The position numbers and the translations under genes were made by a program. DNA of 64,000 nt from Belnapia mucosa (GTDB lineage Bacteria > Pseudomonadota > Alphaproteobacteria > Acetobacterales > Acetobacteraceae). The notes below the pieces were generated by a model. That model was not told the origin of the DNA, searched no databases, and was given only the letters and a program-made list of their open reading frames with translations. Numbering within the stretch: the first letter of the stretch is position 1; every line of letters starts with the position of its first letter. Shown in pieces: positions 56,447-64,000 of the stretch. Where the stretch lies: assembly GCF_016775475.1 (NCBI RefSeq), contig NZ_JAEUXJ010000001.1, positions 310,001 through 374,000 of the forward strand. The letters run 5' to 3'.

Positions 56447-56950
56447 ATGTCTGGCCTGCTGGCCCTCGAGCGCGAAGCGGCGACCAACCCCCTCGATGTC
56501 CTCGAACAGATCGTCTCGGCCAATGAATGGGTCTTCGAGCGCCGCTCGGATGGCGAGATGGCGGCCGAGGCGCCGGGCAAATGGTGCGATTACGGGCTCT
56601 ATTTCTCCTGGTCGTCGGAGATCAGCGCTATGCATTTCTCCTGCGCCTTCGACATGAAGGTGCCGCCGGAGGGGCGGGCCAAGCTCTACGAGCTGCTGGC
56701 GCTGGCCAATGAGAAGCTCTGGATCGGGCATTTCGGCCTGGATTCGGACGATGGCATGCCGGTCTTCCGCCATTCCGTCCTGTTGCGCGGCGCCCCCGGC
56801 GCCAGCGCGGAGAGCCTGGAGGACATGGTCGATATCGCGCTGACGGAATGCGAGCGCTTCTTCCCCGCCTTCCAATTCGTCCTCTGGGGCGGCAAGGCGC
56901 CGGCCGAGGCCCTGCAGGCCGCCATGCTGGACTGCGTCGGCGAGGCCTGA
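56447..56950 (+). CDS. YbjN domain-containing protein
   Basis: A 167-residue protein of the YbjN fold (type III secretion chaperone-like α/β sandwich). It starts SGLLALEREAATNPLDVLEQ, then EWVFERRSDGEMAAEAPGKW, the strand YGLYFSWSSEISAMHFSCAF and LANEKLWIGHFGLDSDDG near the central helix. Its role is unknown; E. coli YbjN affects motility and stress. The same orientation and 38-base gap link it to proC. Confidence 0.85.
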   Translation: MSGLLALEREAATNPLDVLEQIVSANEWVFERRSDGEMAAEAPGKWCDYGLYFSWSSEISAMHFSCAFDMKVPPEGRAKLYELLALANEKLWIGHFGLDSDDGMPVFRHSVLLRGAPGASAESLEDMVDIALTECERFFPAFQFVLWGGKAPAEALQAAMLDCVGEA

Positions 56951-56988
56951 CAGCCTGAGCCCCTGATTCGTTGGGGGAGGGTCGCGCC

Positions 56989-57804
56989 ATGAGCGCTGAT
57001 GCGCTGCCGCCGCTGCTGCTGGTCGGCTGCGGCAAGATGGGTGGGGCCATGCTAGCCGGTTGGATGGAACGGGGCCTCACCGATGCCGTCGTGGTGGAGC
57101 CGCATGCGCCGGCCGCCGCCCCCTATGCCGGTCGGGTGCGGGTCGTGGCCGAACCCTCCGCCGTGCCGGCGGATTTCCGCCCCGGCGCCGTGGTGCTGGC
57201 GATCAAGCCGCAGGAGGCGGCGGCGACGCTGCCCGCCTTCGCCCGCTATGCCGGGCCGGAGACGCTCTTCCTTTCGATCATGGCCGGGCGCAACACCGCC
57301 GGCATGCGGGCCCTGCTGGGCGAATCGGCGACCGTGATCCGCGCCATGCCGAATACCCCGGCTGCCATCGGCCGCGGGTTCACCGTGGCCTTCCCTGGCC
57401 CGGGCGTGAGCGCGGCGCAGCGCGGGCTGGCGGACCGGCTTCTGTCTGCGGTGGGCGAGGTGGCCTGGGTCGAGGAGGAGGGGCTGATCGACCCGGTCAC
57501 TGCCGTCTCAGGCGGCGGGCCGGCCTATGTCTTCCTCCTCGCCGAGGTGATGGAGGCGGCGGCCATCGAGCAGGGGCTGCCGCCCGACCTCGCCCGCCGC
57601 ATGGCCCGCGCCACCGTCGCCGGATCGGGCGCGCTGCTGGCCGCGAGCACGGAGGATGCCGCCGTGCTGCGGAAGGCGGTGACCAGCCCCAAGGGCACGA
57701 CCGAACGGGCGCTGGCGGTGCTGATGGCGAGCGAGGCCTGGCCCGCCCTGATGTCCCGTGCCATCGCCGCCGCCACCGATCGTTCGCGCGAACTCGGCGG
57801 GTAG
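56989..57804 (+). CDS. proC: Pyrroline-5-carboxylate reductase
   Basis: A 271-residue enzyme for the last step of proline synthesis, reducing P5C with NAD(P)H. The dinucleotide fold opens LLLVGCGKMGGAMLAGW; VVLAIKPQEAAATL and VIRAMPNTPAAIGRG follow, and the C-terminal ligand site is AVSGGGPAYVFLLAEVMEAA then SPKGTTERALAVL. ATG 56989 is fixed by GGGGGAGG before it. The convergent hydrolase ends three bases after its stop. Confidence 0.96.
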   Translation: MSADALPPLLLVGCGKMGGAMLAGWMERGLTDAVVVEPHAPAAAPYAGRVRVVAEPSAVPADFRPGAVVLAIKPQEAAATLPAFARYAGPETLFLSIMAGRNTAGMRALLGESATVIRAMPNTPAAIGRGFTVAFPGPGVSAAQRGLADRLLSAVGEVAWVEEEGLIDPVTAVSGGGPAYVFLLAEVMEAAAIEQGLPPDLARRMARATVAGSGALLAASTEDAAVLRKAVTSPKGTTERALAVLMASEAWPALMSRAIAAATDRSRELGG

Positions 57805-57807
57805 CCC

Positions 57808-58557
57808 TTACCCCGGCGTGTGGCGCCGCAGGAAGGCGACGACGCCTTTCTCCTGGGCCGCGAGGTGTTGCGGGCCGCGCCAGTCCGCCAGCACCTCCAC
57901 CCCAGGCAGGAGCTCCGCCAGTTCCGCACTGATCGCCGCCGGGTGCGGCGTGTCGGTGCCCGGCAGCAGCATGGTGGGCACCGGACAGGCGCGGGCGAAG
58001 GCCCGATCGACCGAGAAGACGAAATCCCGGCCCCACATGGCTCGGCCGAAGGCCTCGATCGCCTCCGGATCCAGCTCGGGCCGAGCCTGGCGCTGTTCCT
58101 CGCCCCAGGCTGCATGGCTGTCCGGAAAATAGTCCGGATGCTCCGGATGCAGGCCGATCGGATTCTGCAGCACTGCCGAGGTCACGCGATGCGGGGCCGC
58201 CTCCACTGCCTTGAAGCAGAAGCTGCCGCCGATGCAGCCGCCAAGCACATGGAAGCGCTCGAAGCCCAGATGGTCCATCAGCGCCAGATGGTCGGCGGCA
58301 TAGCTGTGCCAGCCATGGTCGACCCTGATCTCGGTCCGGGACCGCCCGGCATTACGCTGGTCCATGGCGATTGCCGTGAAGCCTGCCGCCGGCAGCGCCT
58401 GGGTCCAGTCCACCCAGGGTCGGGGCGGACTTCCGAAGGGGGAGGCCCACATCTCCATCCGGGACCGCAGCCCGCCCGGCGCGAAGAGCAGGACAGGAAA
58501 GCCGGATCCATGGGTCTGGTAGGCGATCCTGCCATCCGGCCGGTCCAAGAAGGGCAT
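57808..58557 (-). CDS. Alpha/beta hydrolase with cysteine nucleophile
   Basis: A 249-residue hydrolase. The nucleophile elbow reads LGGCIGGSF with Cys108 in the place of the usual serine, as in dienelactone hydrolases and PhaC. An Asp follows in GTDTPHP and a candidate His in GPQHLAAQEKG. The oxyanion strand PVLLFAPGGLRSRM is unusual, without H-G-G. It probably acts on an ester or lactone in a catabolic pathway. A Bug protein and another hydrolase lie upstream on the same strand; a 40-base gap separates it from the former. Confidence 0.82.
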   Translation of the reverse strand: MPFLDRPDGRIAYQTHGSGFPVLLFAPGGLRSRMEMWASPFGSPPRPWVDWTQALPAAGFTAIAMDQRNAGRSRTEIRVDHGWHSYAADHLALMDHLGFERFHVLGGCIGGSFCFKAVEAAPHRVTSAVLQNPIGLHPEHPDYFPDSHAAWGEEQRQARPELDPEAIEAFGRAMWGRDFVFSVDRAFARACPVPTMLLPGTDTPHPAAISAELAELLPGVEVLADWRGPQHLAAQEKGVVAFLRRHTPG

Positions 58558-58597
58558 CGGGGTCCTCCCATCAGCATGGCCGCGCGATCGGACGCGA

Positions 58598-59569
58598 TCA
58601 CTCCACCGTCACGCCGGTCTCACGAACGATCTCCACCCAGCCGCGGCGGTCCTCCATCCAGTATTGGTGCATCGCCTCAGGCGGTCCCGCCAGGCTTTCA
58701 TGACCAGCCTCGGCCATGCGGCGGCGGATATCGGGCGTATCGAGCCAGCGATTCGCCTCGGCGTTGATGCGTTCCACGAAGGGGCGGGGCAGGCCGGCCG
58801 CACCCCAGATGCCGAACCAGACATCCTCCGTGAAGCCGGGATACCCCTCCTCGGCGAGGGTCGGCACCTCCGGCATGGGGCCTGGCCGGGCGCGGCCGGT
58901 GGCGGCGAGGCCACGCAGCCGGCCCTCCCGCAGCAGCGCGCCGGAATTGCCGATATTATCGAAGATGTAGTCGCTCTCGCCCTGGCTCACCGCCAGCACG
59001 GCCGAGGGTCCGCCGCGATAGGGGATGTGTTCCCGGCGGAAGCCGGCGCGGAGATGGAAGCGCTCGGCCATCATATGGCCGACGCTGCCGATGCCGACGC
59101 TCGCCATATTCACGCCGCCCGGCCGCGCCCGCGCCCAGGCGACGAATTCCGCTGTCGTGCGCGCCGGGATGGTTGGGGTCACGATCAGCAGCATCGGGTA
59201 GTGGTAGAGCCCCGCGATGGCCACGAAATCCTTCACCGGATCGTAGGGCAGGCCGCGCAGCACCAGCGGCGCCACGACATGCGAGGTGTTCGAGGTGAAG
59301 AGCAGCGTCCATCCATCCGCCGGCGCGGCCGCCACCGCCGCCGTGCCAATGCTGCCGGTGCCGCCTACCCGGTTCTCCACCACGAAGGTGCCGCCGAAGA
59401 CGCGGGCGAAATGCTCGGCCAGCAGCCGCGCATAAACATCCGCCGGGCTGCCGGCCTGGCTCGGCTGGATCAGCCGCACCGGGCGGTTGCCCGGCCAATC
59501 CGACTGCGCCCGGAGAATGCGTGGCGCCGCCAGCACGAGGCCGCCGCCGATCAGGGCTCGCCGCCGCAT
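58598..59569 (-). CDS. Tripartite tricarboxylate transporter substrate-binding protein (Bug family)
   Basis: A 323-residue periplasmic binding protein. The signal peptide MRRRALIGGGLVLAAPRILR has a twin-arginine-type start. The family motifs are RPVRLIQPSQAGSPADVYAR, ENRVGGTGSIGTAAVAAAPADG and HIPYRGGPSAVLAV; it ends in QYWMEDRRGWVEIV. It likely binds the compound degraded by the neighbouring enzymes. No TctAB genes are adjacent. It is 11 bases downstream of a hydrolase gene in the same operon. Confidence 0.92.
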   Translation of the reverse strand: MRRRALIGGGLVLAAPRILRAQSDWPGNRPVRLIQPSQAGSPADVYARLLAEHFARVFGGTFVVENRVGGTGSIGTAAVAAAPADGWTLLFTSNTSHVVAPLVLRGLPYDPVKDFVAIAGLYHYPMLLIVTPTIPARTTAEFVAWARARPGGVNMASVGIGSVGHMMAERFHLRAGFRREHIPYRGGPSAVLAVSQGESDYIFDNIGNSGALLREGRLRGLAATGRARPGPMPEVPTLAEEGYPGFTEDVWFGIWGAAGLPRPFVERINAEANRWLDTPDIRRRMAEAGHESLAGPPEAMHQYWMEDRRGWVEIVRETGVTVE

Positions 59570-59580
59570 GGCCGCCCGCC

Positions 59581-60366
59581 TCAGCCGAGAAAGGCGCGGA
59601 ATTGCGCAACGGCAAAATCCGGCCGCTCGCGCACCGAGGCATGCCCCGCCATCGGCACCTCGACGATGCCGTGGCTGTTGGGGATATTCGCACGCATCCA
59701 CTGCGCCGCCTCCTTGAAGGCCTCGCGCTCTTCCGAGCCGAGCATGATCAGCGTCGGCGCCGCGATGCGCTTCGCCTGCTCGCGCGCATCGACCATGGAG
59801 AGCCATTCGCAGGCCAGCGCATAGCCTTCGCCGCTGCAGGAAGCGAAGGTCTCACGCACATGCCGGACATTCGGCCCATCCTCGGCGATGCTGCCGACGG
59901 TGAAGAAGACCGGCAGCAGCGTGGGGATGAGCGCCGCAACGCCCTTCTCCCGCGCGATGCCGGCGCGCACCGGCCAGTTGGCGCGACTCTCCTCGTTATA
60001 GCGGGGCGTGCAGTCGCACAGGATGAGTCGGTCCACCAGCTCCGGATGGGTGCCGGCGAAATGCACGGCGAGGCTGCCGCCCATGGAGATGCCGGCGAGG
60101 TGGAACCGCCCGATGCCCTCGCGCTGCATGAGGGCGTGGAGCTGCGCGGTCGTCGCCTCCTGGTCATACTGCCCGGCGGGGAGGGAAGTGTCGTGGTGGC
60201 CGGGCAGGCTATAGGCGATGAGCTCGTAGCGATCGGCCAGCGGCTCCAGCACATCCCAGAAGCGCCAGCTCTGGCCGAGGCAATGCAGTAGGACCAGAGG
60301 CTGTCCCTGACCCCGGCGGTGGACGGTGACGCCCTCGATGCCGAGCGGCTGCGGCTTCCACTCCAT
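59581..60366 (-). CDS. Alpha/beta hydrolase (3-oxoadipate enol-lactonase-like)
   Basis: A 261-residue hydrolase. The H-G-type strand is PLVLLHCLGQSWRFWD, the nucleophile elbow LAGISMGGSLAVHFA with Ser, the acid near MLGSEEREAFKEA and the histidine in MAGHASVRERPDF. Closest in pattern to PcaD-type enol-lactonases and other ring-cleavage hydrolases. GTG 60369 and ATG 60366 are adjacent; the ATG with GGAGGAGAGCGTG is chosen. First gene of a three-gene minus-strand operon. Confidence 0.85.
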   Translation of the reverse strand: MEWKPQPLGIEGVTVHRRGQGQPLVLLHCLGQSWRFWDVLEPLADRYELIAYSLPGHHDTSLPAGQYDQEATTAQLHALMQREGIGRFHLAGISMGGSLAVHFAGTHPELVDRLILCDCTPRYNEESRANWPVRAGIAREKGVAALIPTLLPVFFTVGSIAEDGPNVRHVRETFASCSGEGYALACEWLSMVDAREQAKRIAAPTLIMLGSEEREAFKEAAQWMRANIPNSHGIVEVPMAGHASVRERPDFAVAQFRAFLG

Positions 60367-60604
60367 CACGCTCTCCTCCCTGCGGGGCTACCTTGCTTGG
60401 ACCCGAGCATGCGGCAGGCTGGACCGGGCTTCCTACCCCCGGCGCAGCACAAGATCTGTGACGGCAGGTCCGAAATCCCGGCGGGATCTGGCCGGAGCGA
60501 TTTCAGACTAGGCGTCACGGGTGAATTGCCGATTAAGGCCTTTCCTTCCAGGGACCGGCTCTCCACCATGATCGGGTGCGGCGGTCATGGCAGGGAGCCT
60601 AGGC

Positions 60605-61594
60605 ATGCATTTCGGATTGTTCGGGGGCGCCCGGACCAAGCGCAGCGTCGGCATCGAGGACAGCCAGGGCTACCAGGCCTTCATCGATTATGTCATCGAG
60701 GCGGACCGCCTGGGCTTCCGCCACATGTTCATGGTCGAGCACCACTCGACCGGGCAGGGGCAGGTCTCAGCCTCCATGACCCTGCTGGCCTATCTCGCAG
60801 CGCGGACCCAGCATATCCGCCTCGGTACGGCGGTGGTCGTCCTGCCCTGGCACAACCCGGTGCTGGTGGCCGAGCAGGCGGCGACACTCGACCTGCTCAG
60901 CGGCGGGCGCTTCGATTTCGGCGTCGGCAAGGGCTATCGCCGGGCGGAATTCGACGCCTTCTGCATCCCGATCGAGGAGGCGACCGAGCGCTTCGACGAG
61001 GCGGTCGAGGTCATCCGCCGCGCCTGGACCTCGGAGGAGCGCTTCAGCCATCATGGCAAGCGCTGGAACTACGAGAACATCCTGGTCGAGCCGGCGCCGC
61101 TGCAGCGGCCGCATCCGCCACTTTGGCTAGCCGCGGGCAGCCCCGACAGCATCCGCCGTGCCGCCCGCGAGGGCTATAACCTGCTGCTCGACCAGCTGGC
61201 CTCGGTGGAGCAGATCGGCGAGCGCATCGCGCTGTATCGCGAGGAATGCGGCAAGGTCGGGCGCGAATTCCAGCCGACCATGGTCGGCACCGCGCGTGCC
61301 CTGCAGATGATCCATTCGGAGGCGGAGCGCGCCGCGGCCTATGAAACCCGCCGGCGTGTCGTGGGTGTCATCGGCGATCTGGCGCGCGGCAAGCTGGCCG
61401 ATCGGGTGGAGGAGGACACGGCGCCGCTGCTCGGCCTGCCGGAGGAAATCATCGCCCGCCTGCGGCAGCTCGAAGCCGTCGGCGCGACCAATATCCTGCT
61501 GGTCGATCCGAATGCCTCGGTGGACAATCTGCGCAGCTTCGCGCGCGAGGTCATGCCGGCCTTTGCGACGGGCCTGAGGGCGGCGGCCGAATAG
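60605..61594 (+). CDS. LLM class flavin-dependent oxidoreductase (bacterial luciferase-like)
   Basis: A 329-residue FMNH2-dependent monooxygenase. The family segments are MHFGLFGGARTKRSVGIEDS, HMFMVEHHSTGQGQVSAS, RTQHIRLGTAVVVLPWHNPV and SGGRFDFGVGKGYRRAEF, then WLAAGSPDSIRRAAREGY. It inserts oxygen into a small organic substrate. ATG 60605 fits the family N-terminus (LxFGLF); ATG 60587 would add six residues. It is divergent from the hydrolase-Bug operon across 238 bases and starts the plus-strand pair. Confidence 0.9.
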   Translation: MHFGLFGGARTKRSVGIEDSQGYQAFIDYVIEADRLGFRHMFMVEHHSTGQGQVSASMTLLAYLAARTQHIRLGTAVVVLPWHNPVLVAEQAATLDLLSGGRFDFGVGKGYRRAEFDAFCIPIEEATERFDEAVEVIRRAWTSEERFSHHGKRWNYENILVEPAPLQRPHPPLWLAAGSPDSIRRAAREGYNLLLDQLASVEQIGERIALYREECGKVGREFQPTMVGTARALQMIHSEAERAAAYETRRRVVGVIGDLARGKLADRVEEDTAPLLGLPEEIIARLRQLEAVGATNILLVDPNASVDNLRSFAREVMPAFATGLRAAAE

Positions 61595-61638
61595 CGGTCG
61601 CGATCCTGGCTGGATGTCACGGAAGAGAGGAACGCCCT

Positions 61639-62190
61639 ATGGCCCGCCTGATACCTCCGACGCGCGAGGCGCTGGATCCGGCACAGCAGGCGGTCTGGGA
61701 CCGCATCGCCAGCGGGGCTCGTGGTGGCGTCGGCGGACCCTTCACGGCGTTGATCAGCAGCCCCGATCTGTGTTCGCGGGTCGAGCAGCTGGGCGTCTTC
61801 ATCCGCTACGAGTGCAGCGTGCCGATGCGGCTGCGCGAGCTCGCCATCCTCTGTGTCGGTGAGCATTGGAAGGCGGCCTATGAATGGTATGCGCATGCCC
61901 CGATCGCGGCGAAGCAGGGCGTGCCGGAGGCGGTGATCCAGGCGATCGGCAGCGGCGCCGCGGCCATTCCCTTCGACGCCGAGCCCGACCGTGTGGTGGT
62001 CGGCTTCGTCCGCGAGTTGCTGCGGACCGGCCAGGTGGGGGAGGCCGCCTATACCGCCGCAAAGGCGCTGCTCGGCGAGAAGGGCACCGTCGAGCTCACC
62101 GGTCTGGTCGGCTATTACAGCCTGCTGGCGATGCAGCTCAATGTGTTCCAGGTGGCGCCGTCGCCGCCCTTCACCGCGCCCTGGGCGTAG
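61639..62190 (+). CDS. Carboxymuconolactone decarboxylase family protein
   Basis: A 183-residue AhpD-like fold protein. The core helix reads VPMRLRELAILCVGEHWKAA and EWYAHAPIAAKQGVPEAVIQ; the single cysteine and E-x-x-W-x-x-H pattern fit γ-carboxymuconolactone decarboxylase-like enzymes without the C-x-x-C peroxidase site. GAAGAGAGGAAC is the ribosome binding site. Its place next to a luciferase-like monooxygenase and hydrolases suggests a catabolic pathway for a ring or lactone compound. Confidence 0.88.
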   Translation: MARLIPPTREALDPAQQAVWDRIASGARGGVGGPFTALISSPDLCSRVEQLGVFIRYECSVPMRLRELAILCVGEHWKAAYEWYAHAPIAAKQGVPEAVIQAIGSGAAAIPFDAEPDRVVVGFVRELLRTGQVGEAAYTAAKALLGEKGTVELTGLVGYYSLLAMQLNVFQVAPSPPFTAPWA

Positions 62191-62193
62191 GTT

Positions 62194-63075
62194 TCAGCCC
62201 GCTCGGGTGATCTGCACGAGGAAGTCGATCAGCGCCCGCAACTTCGCTGGCACGTGACGCTGCGCCGGGTAGAGCAGCGAGACAGGCGCACCCTCCAGCG
62301 CATAATTGGGCAATAAGGCGCGAACATCACCGCGCTCCAGATCCTTGCGGTAGAGCCACCAGGTGCCCTGGGCGATGCCGGTGCCGGCGACGGCCGCCTC
62401 GCGCAGGGCGTCGCCGCTATTGATCACGGCATTGCCGCGCACCCGGAGCGTGAAGGGGCGCCCGTCGGGGCCGCGGAAGCTCCATTCCGGGCCGAAGCGG
62501 CTGATCAGGCAATTATGGTCGCGCAGCGCCTCCGGCGTCGCCGGTTCACCGTGACGGGCGAGGTAGCTTGGCGCCGCGACCGTCACCTGGGGCCCGCGTG
62601 TCAGGAGACGCGTCGTCAGCCGGGAATCGGTGATGCCGCCGGTCCGGACGGCCAAGTCGAAGCCCTCGGCGATGAGATCGACGGGGCCGTCGCTAAAATG
62701 CAGCTCCAGGACGATATCGGGGTAGCGTTCGGTGAAGCGCGGCAATTCCGGCATCAGCGTCACCCGGCCGAAGCTCAACGGCAGCACGGCGCGGATGCGG
62801 CCGCGTGGGACGGCACTGCCGCGGGCGAGCGTGACCTCGGCATCCTCGAGCTCAGCCAGAATCTGCACGCAGCGTTCGTAGAAGCCCTGGCCATCATCGG
62901 TGGTGCGCAGCCGCCGCGTTGTGCGGGTGAAGAGCTGGGTGTCGAGTTGATCCTCGAGCCGTGCGATGGTCTTGGTGACCGCCGAGGGCGAGAGGCCGAG
63001 CTTCTTCGCCGCCGCGGTGAAGCCGCCTTGCTCCACGACGCGGGCGAAGATGGTGAGGGCCATGAATTTGTCCAT
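62194..63075 (-). CDS. LysR-family transcriptional regulator
   Basis: A 293-residue activator/repressor. The winged HTH at the N-terminus reads FARVVEQGGFTAAAKKLGLS then PSAVTKTIARLEDQLDTQLF; the substrate-binding domain starts at about 90 (RIRAVLPLSFGRVTLMPELP). It resembles the DsdC/YhjC-like or CrgA-like subgroup with MDKFMALTIFARV at the start. ATG 63075 is chosen. It is convergent with the decarboxylase gene (three bases between stops) and likely regulates that cluster. Confidence 0.92.
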   Translation of the reverse strand: MDKFMALTIFARVVEQGGFTAAAKKLGLSPSAVTKTIARLEDQLDTQLFTRTTRRLRTTDDGQGFYERCVQILAELEDAEVTLARGSAVPRGRIRAVLPLSFGRVTLMPELPRFTERYPDIVLELHFSDGPVDLIAEGFDLAVRTGGITDSRLTTRLLTRGPQVTVAAPSYLARHGEPATPEALRDHNCLISRFGPEWSFRGPDGRPFTLRVRGNAVINSGDALREAAVAGTGIAQGTWWLYRKDLERGDVRALLPNYALEGAPVSLLYPAQRHVPAKLRALIDFLVQITRAG

Positions 63076-63261
63076 GGCGAGCCGGTCAGGCTGACAAGTC
63101 AGTGGTAAGCGGGGCGGGCATGGGCAGCCTCGTTGGTCCTGGACGGGGACGGTATAGCCCACGGGTGGTGCATTAGGCCTGTCCGGGAGGTTGGCGCGTG
63201 ATCGAGGCGCCAACATGACACTGCCTTCAATGTTGCTTGGCTCGGCCGGCCGAGGGCTGAC

Positions 63262-64000
63262 CTAACGTGCGCCCCGGCGGATCTCGACGAGACCCACCCG
63301 GTTGACCAAACTGTTCGCCGTCACCGGGTTGCCATCCGGCGTGACGTCCATATTGTGCACGATGTCGCCGCCGCCCGGGATCGCCCAGCTTTGGAAAGCC
63401 TGTGTCTCCGGATCGAAGCGAATGATGGTGTTCGGGGTTGGTCCGGACTCGCTGTACCAGGCTGCGCCCTGGGTGAAGACAATGCCGTAAGGCGCCGAGC
63501 GGGTTCCACTCGGTGAGGGCCATTCCTGAACCTGGCCGGTCGCCGGATCGAGCCGCCCGAGGGTGCCGCGGGCATAGTCCGTGTACCAGACCGCATCGTC
63601 CGGCCCGATCGCCAGCCTGCGAGGCCGCGCGCCCGGATTGGGCAGGGAGAATTCGCGGATCGCCATGGTCGCGCGATCAATGGTTGCGATTTTCGGTGCG
63701 CCGAACTCCACGAACCAGATCTCGCCGCGGGAATTGATCGCCATGCCATAGGGTCGCGCATTCGGTGTCGGTGCGGTGACGAGCTGGATCTCACCGCTTT
63801 GCGGATCGAGCCGGCCGAGCCGGTTGCCGCGCTGCACGCTGAACCAGATGAGGCCGTCATGATCCATGACCAAGGTATGCGGGTCGCCAGCCTCCGGGTC
63901 GGGCAGCGGGTATTCGGTCACCGCGCCGGTGCGCGGGTCGAGCCGGCCGATCAGGCCGCAGAAATTGCCGGTGAACCAGATATGGCCCTCGCGGTCCTCG
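63262..64000 (-). CDS. Vgb-like six- or seven-bladed β-propeller protein (virginiamycin B lyase/SMP-30 type), 5' end cut off
   Basis: 246 residues are visible; the gene continues past the right edge. At least five repeats of a ~42-residue blade are seen, each with D-G/W-F motifs: HIWFTGNFCGLIGRLDP, LIWFSVQRGNRLGRLDP, EIWFVEFGAPKIATID, AVWYTDYARGTLGRLDP, AAWYSESGPTPNTIIRFDP. They match the Vgb/streptogramin lyase family. It may be a lyase or an extracellular binding protein; function here is unknown. It ends in VGLVEIRRGAR. Confidence 0.85.
   Translation of the reverse strand, partial: EDREGHIWFTGNFCGLIGRLDPRTGAVTEYPLPDPEAGDPHTLVMDHDGLIWFSVQRGNRLGRLDPQSGEIQLVTAPTPNARPYGMAINSRGEIWFVEFGAPKIATIDRATMAIREFSLPNPGARPRRLAIGPDDAVWYTDYARGTLGRLDPATGQVQEWPSPSGTRSAPYGIVFTQGAAWYSESGPTPNTIIRFDPETQAFQSWAIPGGGDIVHNMDVTPDGNPVTANSLVNRVGLVEIRRGAR

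Noticed and set aside
60367..60604. A regulator site or small gene in the divergent gap between the hydrolase and monooxygenase genes
   Set aside because: Open frames are short and lack ribosome binding sites, and I found no convincing inverted repeat.

Overview
The window looks like an ordinary chromosomal segment of a GC-rich alphaproteobacterium, most likely a Roseomonas-type member of the Acetobacteraceae (inference, not a database result). The support is the codon bias with G/C at almost every third position, a complete petABC cytochrome bc1 operon, an FlbT-regulated flagellar cluster in the alphaproteobacterial order, PHA genes with PhaR, orphan Bug-type (tripartite tricarboxylate) binding proteins, and promoters of the TTGAC-N17-TAG type. 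I saw no insertion sequence, prophage, CRISPR array, tRNA or rRNA gene. Genes are tightly packed, often overlapping by 1-4 bases (ATGA, TTGA).

Layout. 1-4554 (minus): RND efflux operon (adaptor, pump, then a glycosyltransferase running off the left edge), with a palindromic operator candidate upstream. 4916-11260 (minus): phosphoglucomutase, tandem universal stress protein, MFS transporter, FAD-linked D-2-hydroxyacid dehydrogenase, amidinohydrolase and a small protein. 11393-13914 (plus): HpcH/HpaI aldolase with two peptide-type ABC permeases. 14086-18716: SulP anion transporter, EamA exporter, RraA-like protein, a membrane-anchored coiled-coil protein and an XRE regulator. 18827-22168: PHA metabolism (phaR, a coiled-coil protein that overlaps a PHA-synthase-like gene out of frame, phaA). 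22236-29850: methyltransferase, gltX, cysS, a TrmJ-like RNA methyltransferase, a serine hydrolase and rpsD.

29913-34538: an ECF41-type sigma factor with its AhpD-like partner, a TspO-like protein, a GT2 glycosyltransferase, an aldo/keto reductase pseudogene and mtnP. 34593-38331: petABC (minus) divergent from hemF. 38397-44038: quinone reductase, Na+/H+ antiporter, Bug protein, tyrosine phosphatase and AbrB-type transporter. 44099-51208: flagellar hook region (flbT, flgL, flgK, flgE on minus; fliK, flgD on plus) with two divergent sigma-54-type promoters between flgE and fliK. 51209-55754 (minus): hldD, lgt, an NDUFAF7-type methyltransferase, pgeF and a lipoprotein as one compact transcription unit. 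55849-57804: UbiK/BMFP protein, YbjN protein, proC. 57808-64000: a catabolic-looking island with two alpha/beta hydrolases, a Bug protein, a luciferase-like monooxygenase, a carboxymuconolactone decarboxylase family protein, a LysR regulator and a Vgb-like propeller protein cut by the right edge.

The most interesting items are not a new system but local architecture: the out-of-frame overlap in the PHA cluster, a three-codon upstream ORF whose stop overlaps the rpsD start, paired sigma-54 promoters at the hook genes, the ECF41 module with only 30 bp to its divergent neighbour, and an 18-bp palindrome between petA and hemF.
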